NCBI RefSeq assembly: GCF_000004075.3
Contig: NC_026658.2
Span: forward strand, 16,480,075 to 16,544,074
DNA from: Cucumis sativus
Lineage: Eukaryota > Streptophyta > Magnoliopsida > Cucurbitales > Cucurbitaceae
Direction: 5' to 3'
Length of the DNA stretch: 64,000 nucleotides
A model generated the notes under the pieces. That model saw nothing but the letters and a program-made list of their open reading frames with translations, did no database searches and had not been told where the DNA came from. The stretch's first letter is position 1. Each line of letters begins with the position of its first letter. A program made the translations under genes and the position numbers. Positions 52,625-64,000 of this stretch are shown here, in pieces.

Positions 52625-53760
52625 TTTTTTATTTTTTTGATGAAATCGATGCCTTTCATTGAGAAAAAAAATGAAGGAATACAAGGGTATACAAAAAAAA
52701 AAAGAAAAACCAGCCCAACAAAACACCCCCATTAAAAGAACGGGGACTAACTAAGTAAAATGTTTCCTATGGAATAGTTGCAAAAGCTCTTTGAAATCGA
52801 AGCCCAAAGACGAAATCTCACTATGCACCCTCTCCCTACCCCAAAAACACCTGTTCGTTTCTCACCCCAAATGTCCAGATAACCGCACCCTGACAAGTCA
52901 TAAAAAGCCCAGTTTATCTTTGAAGGACTGATAGAGGAGGAACTCTTTGATTGTTGCTCTCACACTCCACATTAGCAGCAAAGCTAATACTGAACAATGG
53001 AGGAAAGAGCTCCACACAGCTCGAGCATACTGGCAATCCTGCCAAAAATGATGATCAAGATCTTCCTCTGCCTTTTGAAAAAGCATGCAACAAAAAGGCC
53101 CAAGAAGCAAAGTTCTCCTCCTAACAAGCTTGTCGATGGTATTAACCCAACCAAGCAAGACTTGCCAAATGAAGAACCTAACTTTCTTAGGAACTTTAAT
53201 CCTCCATACCACATAAAAAACAGACTCCTTAGGGGAATCCAACAAAAAACTAAACAAGGATTTATAAGTATAACCCCGATTAGGATTAGGGTTCCAAACA
53301 CGAGCATCGCTTCTCCCCTCCCTAGAAAAGCACCCCTCAAGCAAGGAAAGAAGAGAGGCTACCTCTATCATTTCCCTACTAGTCAAATTACAGCGGAACC
53401 CAAAATAAAAAGACACAAGATTCTCAGAACCAACCAAAAGATCTGGAATCGCACAATTTTTGGAAGTGGATAAATGATAAAGATGTGTAAATAAAGAACA
53501 AAGGGAATTCTCCCCCACCTGTTGATCCTCCTAGAAGTAATTTTCCTTACCATTCCCCATAAAACAACGTGTAAGATAGTAGTGAGCTCGAAAGAGATAT
53601 CCTTCCAAGGATTTCAGAATGTGCCTTTAACCCCTTTCGTCGTCCACTCAAAGGGAAGGGAGCTATGATTGCTCACAACAATCCTATGCCATAAAGAATC
53701 AGGTTAGAGAGAAAAGTGTCAAAGCCACTTTGCCAACAACGCTCTGTTGCAGATTTTAAT
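52625..53760 (-). mobile_element. 5'-truncated LINE with zf-RVT domain remnant
   Basis: On the minus strand the main frame (53518-52898) encodes the zf-RVT module that follows reverse transcriptase in plant LINEs: RVWNPNPNRGYTYKSLFSFL, KVPKKVRFFIWQVLLGWVNT, DKLVRRRTLLLGPFCCMLF, EDLDHHFW then DCQYARAVWSSFL. The insertion between FW and DC (Q) and later frame changes show decay. Upstream, around 53750-53520, further fragments continue the frame (SLWHRIVVSNHSSLPFEW, GVKGTF, NPWKDISFE). The 3' end is near 52640, where T-runs on the plus strand represent the poly(A) tail. Reverse transcriptase and ORF1 are absent, so the copy is 5'-truncated. Confidence 0.85.
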
Positions 53761-53869
53761 ATTAACAATCTTTTAACAATCTTTTAACCTCCTGACTCAT
53801 AGTTAGGCAATTGCATTGCCAGGAAACTCTAACTCTCTACTTGCCAGTGTTTTGATTATCCATCCTTTC

Positions 53870-54200
53870 AAAAAGTGAGAAGGGATTCTTGTAACTTATT
53901 TTTGTTAGAGCCTCTTTTTGTCCATTTGGAATGAACAAAATTTTTGCATCTTCAAGGATAAAGAATAGGATAATGATAGTTTGTAGATTTTTTTAATCAT
54001 TTTTGGCTCTCTATTGGTGTAAAATATCAAATATCTTCCTACTTTCATAGCTATGGCCTCACTTCTCTTGTAGCGCTATAGAAGGAAATTGGTTTGTTCT
54101 GGTTTCATATTGTTTTTGTTTCTGTTTGTAATCCCTTTGGATGGGTTTATTTATTTTGCCTTTTTATGTAATTTTTTAATGAAAAATTGTTATAAAAAAA
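53870..54200 (+). mobile_element. Second LINE 3'-end fragment, plus strand
   Basis: Frames give SLWNEQNF.IFKDKE and, further on, pieces like LTSL, the conserved C-terminal pattern of LINE ORF2 (LWNERN.RIF..K, ..YSLTSL), followed by non-coding tail and an A-rich end at about 54195. It abuts the oppositely oriented LINE copy at 52625-53760. Confidence 0.55.
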
Positions 54201-55810
54201 CTAGTATAATACTTAAATAATAAAAAAGGCTTACTTAACATGACATACAAGTTAGAAAGACACTTTCTTGCCCCTCCATCTGAAGTGTGGTTCAAGTCAT
54301 TGATTGATGTTGGTTTTAGTTGGTTATCTCAATCTGGATTCGCTCGTTCTCGCCTTAGGAGAACCACTTGTGTGTGATCTTTGTAGATACCTTATTTTGT
54401 CATTTTTTATTTTTTATTTATATTTATTTATTTTATTTTTTAAAAATAAAATTGGATTTGAATTTAACTTAAAGAAAACAAAAAACAAAAAACAAAAAAA
54501 AAACAAGAAAATAAAAACAAAAGAAAAAAAACCTAATCTCACGATTCCCCTCCCAATTTTCCTCAACTATTTCCTCCATATATCCCCATTTTCTCTCCCA
54601 CAGTTTTTTTTCTTTCCCACTTCACTTCTCCCACTCTAAAAAAACCAACTAACTGATTACCCTATAAAAGGATCCCAAGAGGACTTAAGGAGATACATTG
54701 AGATTTGCTTTTAGGGTGAAAGGGAGGTTGAGATTTTCTTAGGAAACTTTTCTCCCAAACTAAGGTCTTCAAAGGTATTTTTATTTTTATTTTTTTCTGA
54801 ATTTCTTTTCTTTTCCCACTTGAATGTTGCTTCTCACTAATTTCAACTAATTTGGTGATTAGAATTAGGGTTTGCTGTGGCTTAAAATTTATTATTACAG
54901 GTTTATTTTAGTTGAATTTTGTTGATTTTAGTTTGAATTTGGATTTTATTAAATTTGTTGTTTATTAATTAAGGCAGAGTTATTTGATATTAATTGGTCA
55001 TCATTTCTAATATTTCTAATATTTTGTTTTGCTATTATTATTATTATTTACGAAGTAATGTTTCTTCATGGGTTTTATGATTTAAATTCCACAAGTACAT
55101 GAAATTTCTCTATTTGAAAATTAATTAATAAATTGTCTTTTAAACAATATATAACATATGTTTTCTATGGAATTTATTAATTCTTTAGATATATGGAATT
55201 TCCTAAACATCTATTACGGAGATCAAAATATCAAAGTTTAATATTTTAATATTCTTCAGGAATGAAAAACCATCCTTTGAAACAATAAATAAACTTAATG
55301 GCTCTTTTGCCACCCATAATCATCAATTCATGCTTTTTCTTAGATGTGAATTGAGAACAATGGGACATTTTTAAAAAATCAAATAAAAAACTTTGTTTTG
55401 TAAACCTTTGTAATTTAGTTTAAAAGATAAAATTTGGTAGGTTTTTTTTATATATTTTTGGGTGACCAATCGGTTAGTGGAGATTTCGAACCTATTTATG
55501 ACGTTGGCATCGTGCTGTGATAATTTTAATCTTAATGCTCGAAGTTTATGTAGAATTCTAAATCTGTAACAGTTCCAGTGCCCTTTTATTACTTAAATTC
55601 TTAAAAGTTTTCAGATAAATTCCATTGATATCTAAAGCCTAATCTTGTCTCTTCTAAACGTGAACAGTTTTAGCCATTACTTGACTTGTATTCTTTCTTT
55701 GAGATTTTTTCGTTGGAATATTTCTTCATCTTTTTAGTGTGAATTTCCTGGTGCTACTACTATGGATGGATTTCCTTCCGAAATAAGTATTTCCTTTCAT
55801 AAATCGAGGA

Positions 55811-56226
55811 AGCTTACCTAAACAAATCCAAAACCCTTTCCTACATAGAACCTTGACGCTAAAAAGTGTCGTTTGAAATTTTTACATTTCGAAACTCCTT
55901 GCTCGCATGCATATTTGCACTTGTAGGTTTTGTGCAAGATTTCAATTTGAGTTCATGGGTCTTTCCTACGAAGCTTGTGTAGCTATTAAGTGGACTCTCG
56001 GTCTTGCATAGAGCTTCCGCAAACCATGGAAGTCGCCTAAACAATGCCCCATTATCCTGCTACATAGAGCTTTGACACTCAAAATATACTTTTGAAATTT
56101 GCACATTTTAAAACTCATCGCTCACATGCAAACTTACGTTTTTGTCCATAATTTAATCTGCATTCTTGGGTTTCTTCCCTACCGTCTTTTCACTTATTAA
56201 ATGGACTCTCAGCTTTCCTTCTGAGG
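55811..56226. repeat. Two-copy diverged tandem repeat, unit about 220 bp
   Basis: Copy A begins at 55811 and copy B at 56031. Shared landmarks in the same order: CCTAAACAA, CTACATAGA.C.TTGAC.CT, TTTGAAATTT..ACATTT, AAACTC.T.GCTC.CATGCA, TTCTTGGGT or TTCATGGGT, CTATTAAGTGGACTCTC versus CTTATTAAATGGACTCTC. Divergence is substantial, with indels. No reading frame is conserved between copies, so it looks non-coding. Confidence 0.8.
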
Positions 56227-59200
56227 CATTTGGTCATTTTCCTTATCTTTTAATTACTCACTATTAGGAGACACTTGAATTTAGAACTAACACTAATGTT
56301 GTCCTAGGTACAGGAGCTGTGGATGCACTCTTGATGAAGGAATAAAAGCTTTTGTTGCAGAATGCAGATATCTATGCAATGATGATCACTGCCATGAATT
56401 GTCAATTTTCTTCGTTGTTCCTATGTTGATCTGAACATATGTAAAATTCATCTTCAAGAATTACTTCTTTATATCAAAGTAGATTTTCTCCAATGTGTTG
56501 ACTAGTGAGTTTCTGTTTATCTGGAACTAGCTCTTGCCTCGAGCAGGAGGAAACCCTGTACTCAATGATTGATGAACAGCTTTGAATTTTTGTAAGTTTC
56601 TGTCTTCTGTCATCCTTTTCCCATATGAAAAACCATGATATGGATGTTTGTTGCAATAAAAACAAGAATTAAAGTTGTAGAAGGCATAATATTTTGATGA
56701 AGCTGAATCATATGTCATAATTTTTGAGACACCTGGTTTCTTTCAGGCACCCGTTCATTAAAACATGTACGGTTAATCCCCAGTTCTCTCATAGCTTATT
56801 GCAGTAGCTGTTTACAGAGAGGGTGACACTATAAATCTAGAGACATTGAAACCAAAATTATGAGTTCTCTTTGTGTGTACTTCGAGTCTGTTCATGAGTG
56901 GACCTTGCATTAAATAATGGTGGAAATGTTGGTGAGAGGGCATTAGAAGAATTGGCAGCACCCACCACATTTAGTTTAGAAATTATAGTAGAGCATGTGG
57001 TGGTAGTGGTAGGTGTAGGTGTAGTAAGACCCTGGCCATACCTTGATCCTCTTCAGCCACTAGGCACTACTCCATAGGGAACACCTTTCTGACCACTTTC
57101 TTTAGCTGAAAAAGTTGATATCTCAGGTCTTGTGATAATTTCCCTGAAAGAAAGAAAGCTCAAAGAAGTGGGGACATGGTGGCAACTGTACAGGTTGTAG
57201 CTGGTGGATTTCCAATCATAATGGGAATGTGAGAAAGGAGGGGTTGCGGCTGTCAATGGATTTTTAGGCCCTTTTTCCTTTGCTCTATGTGGCTATAAAC
57301 CACAGGAAAAACCTTAGCTAACAAATCTTGGCACCTCGTCCACACTAGGGCTTCCAAACGCAGGGGAGTGAAGTTGAGTGGTCTCAAAGTCAAAGAATTT
57401 CTTTTTTTCTTTTTGGAAGTTCAGCCATTATGGTTCTAATATAATCATTTGCCTTTTGAGTTGATATTTAGTGTTTTCCCATTGGAGTTAATGCTCAAAT
57501 TGACCTTCCAGTCAAGAGACAGAATCATGTATCACCAATCTAGCTAGAAAAGCTTAAACAAAATCATCTAATGAAGAGATAAGACTTAGGTTGTTTAGAG
57601 CTTCAAAAGTGGAATGGTCTTATAGTAGCCCACCTCTCCAACTTCAAGTTTGGAATTCAAACAACCCTTTTACGAGTTGTTTGGGGTAAGGATTATCTTC
57701 AAACTTCAATAATCACATTTTGTTATAGTAAATACTATTTAAAAGTTCTCAATTTGCTTCATTTAATACCACTACGAAACTGTGCTATAACTTTTGCTAT
57801 TTAACTTTTATCATTTTTTCTATTTACTATTTTTTTCAAACTAAAATAGTTTACAATTCAAATATATGCTATCATAACTCATACTAAAATAATGTATACT
57901 CTAGACATAAACTATTATACTCGGCCATAACTGCAATAACCAATTTTTTACCCTAAACTCTCCTTAGTCTTTATTATGAAATCATTTGGGTCTCTTCTTT
58001 TATTTTAATAACAATAAGATAAATTGTAGTGATCGGATACATGCACACTATATATATTTGACTATATAATTGTGTATTGAAAACAAATTTCCAATTTCAA
58101 GTTTAATGTTAGTTGAGTTATGCTTTATGAAGTAGTGATGAGTTTCACACACGATGTTAGTTGGTGAATGAGAAGATTAGGTGGTAATATGCTCAATTTA
58201 GATTTTGAGCTAAAAGATTGACATCGACATACATATAGTGTATAGAACAAAAATGTGCTATGTTTTAATGATGTTTACATTAAGCTTTGACAATGTCTAC
58301 TGTATAGACAAGAAGTAGTAAGAGCCATTTTTAATGAATTAGTTTCTCTTTTTCATAGACTACACTTTCCCTTTAGCTTCTTAGTTCCCCACAACATTAC
58401 TAAACTAAAGTAAAATATCCTAAATCCTCCTTTATTCCCTCTATTTCTCTTCAATTTCCAATTTAGCTTTTATTATACACCACTTTCCAAAAAGTAGAAA
58501 TTTATTTATTTATTCCCTCCCCCAAGAAAAATAGTATTAAAATAATTAGAAGACAATGGTAGAGACAAAAACAAAAAACACAATAACAAAAAAAAGAGAA
58601 GAAAAGTAGAATTGGAGTTTTTGTTTTCCCCTTTTTAGCTTTGTTATACATACAGCCTGTATTATGCCCATATAACACTTCATTGTTTGCTCTCTTCTTT
58701 GTTCATTCTTCTTTTTGTCTATTCTTTTATGATGTTAAAGTATTCTTAAAATATGAATGTTTTTATTCTTTTATTCTTTTTAACATTTCTAATGTACTAT
58801 TTCCTTATTTCTTGTATTTTTCTTCCCTGTTTTGAACATTTTTAAGTGTTTAAACTAACTTATGTTCGAATAATGGTGGATGTCCTTGTATATTTAATGA
58901 TTACATGCATTCAGACTTAGTTTTTACATGTTTTGATGTCGGTTACGTCAACTAATGGTGATTAATAAGTTTTCTTTTCTATTGTTAAACTTACTTTACT
59001 TGTAAGGTTTTGATTCTTGTTTCTTTTTAGTATTTTCGAGTAATGTAGGTTAAATTTAAATTTATCGTATTTTCTAATTGTAAAATTAGGATTTAGTCTC
59101 TATTGTTAGGAACTATTTATGTGACGAGATTCTAATTATAAACTACATGATCAAAATTTGTAGTTCAACGTAATTTGACTATACATGTAATTGATATCTT

Positions 59201-60152
59201 TGTTTTTCTCTTATAAGTTTTGGAACTAACTATATTGTTGGACAAATGAAGGATGTTTGTATGTAGTTAGATGTTCATTTATTGTTTGTGTTTTGATGTT
59301 ATTAGGTCAACTAATTATGGTTAATAAGTGAAGTTTTGATAACAATGCTACTAAATTTATAGGGTTTTTGCAAAAATAGAAAATTTTGACAATTAAAAGA
59401 TAAATATTTTGTTAAATATTCTATTTTTGACAATTTTTTTAAATTTATTTTTGTTTTTAATTTTACTATTTATTTCATTTTTCGTAACTTTTAAATGTTA
59501 GTCAATTTCTTGTTAAACTTATAAGTTTAATCACACAATTTCGAAGTTGATGTGGTAAAACCAAAAAAGGAAAAAAAAAAAAAAGAAAGTTTGTAGGTAC
59601 TAAAAAATTTAAATTTTATGTTTAATAAAAACTTGAACTACAATAATTTAATTTTTTCTTTTCCATAGAAAAAATATTAAATAAGTGGAATATCTATTAG
59701 AGATAAATAAAAATGTAAGAATCTATTTGTATAAACCTATTCTTTACAGGATTTGAGAGATTTAATGGATACAAAATAAAAAGTTCAAGATTAAATTATT
59801 GAACACAAATATCAAAGTTTATTAAAATCTTAACTTAGCCTTAATTTTTATTAAAAAAAAGTGTTTACAAATTGTATTTTTCTTTAGTTCAACATGAGGA
59901 GAGAGAGAGGACAAAACACCAACTTCTCGATCAATGATATAATGTTTAAACCAGTTGAGTTTTCTTCAACGTACACGTTTTACTTTCAATGTACAACTTC
60001 AAATATGTATTTAAGTTACATGTCTACTCTTCTAATAAATCAATCAATATCTTCCATCCTTTTTTTTTTTTGTCAAAAACATGTACAAGAATTGACGAGA
60101 ACAAAAAATTCATCATCATAATTGTCGTGTTACCAGTAATAATAAACGGCTA

Positions 60153-60166
60153 ACCCTAAACCCTAA
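60153..60166 (+). repeat. Telomere-type repeat / telo-box
   Basis: AACCCTAAACCCTAAAC, two units of the plant telomere heptamer in tandem with flanking partial matches. AAACCCTAA (telo-box) is also a known promoter element of plant translation-related genes, but no gene starts nearby on either strand. Confidence 0.7.
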
Positions 60167-61645
60167 ACTAAAGTTTTTAAAAATTAAATTTAATGTGTTT
60201 TTAAAAAATAAATAGAAAAAAAAAAAACAATGGGAATGAAATTACCGTTTTATCCCTCTCAAGTCTCATCCCTTTATCTAAGAAATTCAATGCTTTCTGT
60301 TTTCACTAAATTCTCCAAAGTTTAAATGTTCTCTCTCTTTTTTTGCTATTTCAAACCACAAAAACGGCAGCGTTTTGGCAAGAAGTAGGCCAATTTAATA
60401 AATGCAATGTTTTGCCTATTTTAAATATATAATTATTTTGAATACAAATAATTAATTATATTTTGCTTTCCCCAAATTCCATTTTCTCTCCTGCATGGGC
60501 CCACCATTTCATCCCCAATCATCTTCTCAATCAAACCCTTTGGGGTTTCATATAATTTTAAAAAAGAAATCTTCATTTTAAATATTAGTGGAAAGGAATG
60601 ACAAAAATCCAACATGTCAATGTCAACAAATAAACTAAAATAAAGCCTGAAGTTAGGAGGAATTTAGATTGAATGTATCATTAATATGTAGTAGACAAAA
60701 ATAATAACCCAAACAAAAAAAAAGCCAAAGTTATAAATTTAGTACTTTGAGTTTTGTACCTACTCTTCCTGTTTTAATCACTCTACTCTTTTGACCAAAT
60801 TAAAATTGCAAAAACATCTTTAACCTCAACAGTCGTTTCAATTATACCTTTAAACTCATACAAATATCATATTCAAATTGAGCTTTCAAATTTTTATTCA
60901 CACAATTTGTTGTTAAACTCAAACTTATAGTAATTATAGAAATGATTCATAATAACTTCTTTTTAAGTTCTAACATATAGAGAGGTAAAAAGTAATAGAT
61001 TCGACCTTTTAGTAGAGAGTATATACCGTATCTACTTACGAGTCTCACATTGTTTTTATCTCGAAGGCTTGCCGTGGGACTAAATTTGTAATCGAAACTT
61101 ACTTTTAAAAATTGAAATTTAAGCAGAGAGAACAGATATTGCGGTTTGTTTGATGAGATCACTTTATCTCTAAAGTCAGCTTAGTCAAACACAAAAGCCA
61201 CCGACGAAATAATAACTTCACACGCAGGGAAGAAAGAAAAACAAAACAAAACAAAACCAACAAACAAACAAAACATTTCATGAGAATCTCTTTATTACCT
61301 TCGAAATTGCATAAAACCAAATTCATCAGATACACAAGAAGAAGAAAATCTCTTCTCAGTAACGTTTTTTGTGCCAAACAATGAATCATTCATCATTACA
61401 TGTATCAGGAAATAAACGGGATTTACACAAAAATCATCATTAAAAACTTCTACTACTCACAAGAATACCATCAAAAGCAGAGAGGGAATGGATCAGGGAA
61501 TGAAAAAGAAAAATGAGAGGAAAAAGAAAAGAAAAAAAAAACCCATATCAAATGAGATGTGAGAGAGATCTACTAAAAGGGATGAATATGTTTGAATGCA
61601 GGAGGAATATCTTAGTACCCGATGAAACATCGGTCGGTAGAGAAT

Positions 61646-62602
61646 TCAAGGCACGTATTCTGTCTCAAGAGTCGGCTGCGTTCTTGTCACGGTCGCTGTG
61701 GGTGCTTTTGTGTCACCGACTATTGCCATTTGTAGAGGTTCTCCAGATTCTGCTGCCCTCTCCATCTGATCCATTTTGTTTCTTTGCTTTAGCTTGCGAA
61801 GCCACAGAATGAGGAGTGAGACCAATACCAATAGCAATGCTCCACCCAAAACAGATCCTACTATGATCCACACTCTAGTGTTGTTTTCCTTCTTTGAAGG
61901 TGGTGGAGGTGCATTGGGGATTACAGTCCCCGGGGGTGATAGTGGTGTCGGGGAAGGAGCGATTGACTCGACAACGATAGAGAAATGGCCATGTTGGATG
62001 GTTGAACATGTGTTTCCAGACTCCACACTGCTAAAATTGGCTTTTCCCTCAAGATTAAACCAAACACACTTTGCAACTGTCCCATCTGGGAGAGACTTGA
62101 CATTGTCGAACTTAACATGTATCGGGTCCCCAGAAGCTCTCATTTCGAGTTCAGGGAGATTTGTAGCAGAGAGATTGGAGGCATTGTAAGCAAGAAGACC
62201 CAAAACTGGTGCTAAGTAAGTATAACCAGGCAATGCATAATACTCTTCAGACCAGTTTCCCAAATTCTGATAAACTAAAACAAGCCTCTCAACATATGGC
62301 CGCACTATAACACCAGTTGGGATCTCGAACTCCTTGAACGAATCAACACCATAACGCCTAAAACTCCCACTTCTCAGCCTCATTGCTCTAATGCTAATCC
62401 CTGTCAAATTCGAGGGGGCGGCTGCATCATAAGGAACACCAGTTTTCGGATTAACCAGTGCCTGATAAGCATATTCCTGGAGAAATGCATCCAAAGAACG
62501 CATCGAAGAACCAGTATCAGCTGATCGAACCATAACCGAATCAGCCAAAAACAAGCAGCACATTGGAAGAATAAGCATCACGAGACTTCTAGGAAGCCCC
62601 AT
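61646..62602 (-). CDS. DUF1191 type I membrane protein (At3g08600-like)
   Basis: A single uninterrupted frame of 318 codons. Residues 1-28 form a signal peptide. The extracytoplasmic part (29 to about 250) begins SLDAFLQEYAYQALVNPKTG, contains FEIPTGVIVRPYVERLVLV and several N-glycosylation sites (for example NLT, NAS, NLS, NFS), and ends in a Pro-rich stalk (APPPP). One transmembrane helix follows at about 250-272 (WIIVGSVLGGALLLVLVSLL), then a basic stop-transfer segment (RKLKQRNK) and a short cytoplasmic tail. This is the whole-length DUF1191 plan of plants. No molecular function is established for the family. The first in-frame ATG at the signal peptide is used. The gene faces away from NDUFA1, as the Arabidopsis neighbour At3g08600 would in a conserved block. 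Confidence 0.93.
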   Translation of the reverse strand: MGLPRSLVMLILPMCCLFLADSVMVRSADTGSSMRSLDAFLQEYAYQALVNPKTGVPYDAAAPSNLTGISIRAMRLRSGSFRRYGVDSFKEFEIPTGVIVRPYVERLVLVYQNLGNWSEEYYALPGYTYLAPVLGLLAYNASNLSATNLPELEMRASGDPIHVKFDNVKSLPDGTVAKCVWFNLEGKANFSSVESGNTCSTIQHGHFSIVVESIAPSPTPLSPPGTVIPNAPPPPSKKENNTRVWIIVGSVLGGALLLVLVSLLILWLRKLKQRNKMDQMERAAESGEPLQMAIVGDTKAPTATVTRTQPTLETEYVP

Positions 62603-63939
62603 GGATGCTTTGAAATCTCACAACTCACACCAATGCAAGTAGATTTCAGCTCAACCAGAGAAGAGAACAATACCCAAATTAGAGTTAAAAAATACCACAA
62701 AGTGATAACGGCAAAGAGAACGGATACGCAATAAAGATCTTCAAATAGGCAATAAATCATATGCCCCTCCTCAGGCAAGAGAAATTAATAACTTGTAAAC
62801 GGAAATCCCTCAAAATATATGCTCTCGGTTGAAGGACGAAATGCCAAAAACCTAAAAGCAGCTTTGAAGGAAGGGATGATAAATTTAAACCGTTGCAAAA
62901 ACCCTTATTCTCTTCCAGAGATTACTTTTTTTCCCTTTTGGAATCCTTGAAAAAGAAGCTCCCGAAGACTGGTAAACAAAAAGAACAGTTATGAGGAGAA
63001 TCAATGGAATCTCACAGAAACAGAGAAATCAGATTCTTCACCGTTACAATATCAAGAGTAACCCTAAAGCTTTGCAAGGCAACAACAATGGCGGATTCGA
63101 AATCTGACCCAGAATGCAATGCTACTTGAATTTTCAGCAACCGAGGTAATTTTTGTTAAATAGACGAGCAAGTACCTGATTAAATTGGTTCCAATGGCGA
63201 TAATGTGTGGTAATTTCAGAGCTAGAGGAGCAAAGAAACCATATCACAACACAAATTCTTGAAAATCCCGAGAAGCATTGAACCGAACCCAGTAGAAATC
63301 AGCCGTAAGCGAACGCATAAACCCTAGAATCTTGAGGAAAATCATCATTCAACAGCTTCAAAGCAAAGGCATCGCATGAACCACGCCCCACATAACGGCA
63401 GGCAATAGAGAAATCTTAATCAAAAACCCCAAAAAACCTCAAAACACATCCTGCATTTCCCAACCAAATCTCAATACCCAACAGCCGAAATCGAAGAGAT
63501 TAACGAAAGAAAACAATACCCAGTCCAAAAAACCAAAAATCGAGATGTGGGTGTTCAAGAAAACGAGTAGAGGAATCGTTAAGAGCACCAAAAGAATCAA
63601 AACACCCGTCTCACGACGAAAGAGACATACAGATTCATTTGTCAGAAATTGCAACCAAAATCCGAAACAAGAAGAGAAAACTAACTACAGAAGACGATTT
63701 GAAGAAGAAGAAGAAAGCAAAAGAAAAAGGAAACTCCACCACCGTTCTTTCTCCTTTCTTCTCAGTTCCAAGAAAAAACAGAGCAACAGAAGCAAAATGG
63801 AAGACAGAGAAGAAGAAGATATAAGAAGGGGTAATAATGGCGGCGTTAAAACGGCAAATGGAGGTGGAAGAAGAGCTTGAGACAACGAACCCACAAAGGA
63901 ATTGGCCAAAAAGACAGAAAGAAAGAAAGAGAAAGGAGG

Positions 63940-63942
<3 letters not shown>
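62603..63942 (-). other. Leader / promoter region of the DUF1191 gene
   Basis: Sequence upstream (minus strand) of the start codon, without a recognisable protein gene. It may hold a 5' UTR intron (a candidate donor lies near 63178, TCAG/GTACTTG) and is followed by CT-rich sequence on the minus strand, which is common in plant leaders. The frames 63439-63654 (-), 63545-63880 (+) and 63685-63909 (-) are low-complexity and not supported. Confidence 0.45.

Positions 63943-63971
<29 letters not shown>
63943..63971. repeat. AG/CT microsatellite, about 14 units
   Basis: Uninterrupted AG repeat. On the minus strand it is a CT tract, probably in the leader or core promoter of the DUF1191 gene. Confidence 0.92.
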
Positions 63972-63974
<3 letters not shown>

Positions 63975-64000
63975 ATGTGTTTGATGATTTTGTGAACTCG

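Larger units (their letters stand above)
54201..61645. other. Large spacer with no supported protein gene
   Basis: About 7.4 kb. Contents recognised: an A-rich tract (54468-54530), a two-copy 220-bp repeat (55811-56226), and telomere-like repeats (60153-60166). Several short frames exist on both strands (56474-56718, 57053-57256, 58641-58835, 61159-61389), none with a recognisable domain. The last 200 bases or so upstream of 61646 are 3' UTR of the DUF1191 gene. A transcribed non-coding locus between 55.8 and 57.4 kb cannot be excluded, because base composition there is less AT-skewed than around it. Confidence 0.55.

Noticed and set aside
52997..53473. 158-codon plus-strand frame over the LINE
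   Set aside because: Antisense shadow of the zf-RVT remnant, whose minus-strand translation matches the family.
57600..57990. Possible foldback element (GGGTAAGGATTATC versus later ACCAATTTTTTACCC)
   Set aside because: Only short, imperfect complementarity in very AT-rich DNA, which is expected by chance.
61776..62189. 137-codon plus-strand frame opposite the DUF1191 gene
   Set aside because: Antisense shadow of the DUF1191 coding region.

Overview
This is nuclear DNA from a flowering plant, most likely a cucurbit. The genes have many introns with GT..AG borders and phase-consistent joins. There are plastid- and mitochondrion-targeted gene families, an intron-containing tRNA-Tyr, AT-rich intergenic DNA and typical plant transposable elements. 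The cucurbit assignment is inference from the flavour of the retroelement remnants. 'Eudicot' is safer.

Left part (1-23.3 kb): the 3' half of a chloroplast GNAT acetyltransferase of the NSI/SNAT type (64-1783, +), about 6 kb of empty AT-rich spacer, then a 20-exon LRR receptor kinase of subfamily VIII-1 (8685-23283, +, 957 residues when spliced). Its introns hold at least five unrelated transposon insertions: an antisense, internally rearranged Ty3/gypsy element, a TRIM-like mini-element, a SINE fragment with a perfect 14-bp target-site duplication, LINE 3' ends and a foldback (MITE-like) element.

Middle and right part (26-64 kb): a ZIP-type metal transporter (27406-30968, +), an intronless RETICULATA-RELATED plastid protein (34008-35120, -), a tRNA-Tyr(GUA) with a 23-nt intron (35708-35803, +), a STAR/KH RNA-binding protein in seven exons (37422-42812, -), the small complex I subunit NDUFA1/MWFE (50655-50995, +) and an intronless DUF1191 membrane protein (61646-62602, -). 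From memory of Arabidopsis locus numbers, these five protein genes correspond in order to At3g08650, At3g08640 (or 08630), At3g08620, At3g08610 and At3g08600. The block is therefore probably conserved microsynteny, expanded here by retroelement debris in the gaps (42.8-50.6 kb and 51-61.6 kb).

The genes do not form a pathway. They are independent housekeeping or signalling genes. I found no CRISPR, operon, viral gene or evidence of a new system. The most notable items are the transposon load within the receptor-kinase introns, the gypsy element with two zinc-knuckle blocks, a partial exon duplication and a perfect 21-bp hairpin inside KH-gene introns, a pair of about 220-bp diverged tandem repeats in empty DNA, and the conserved gene order.
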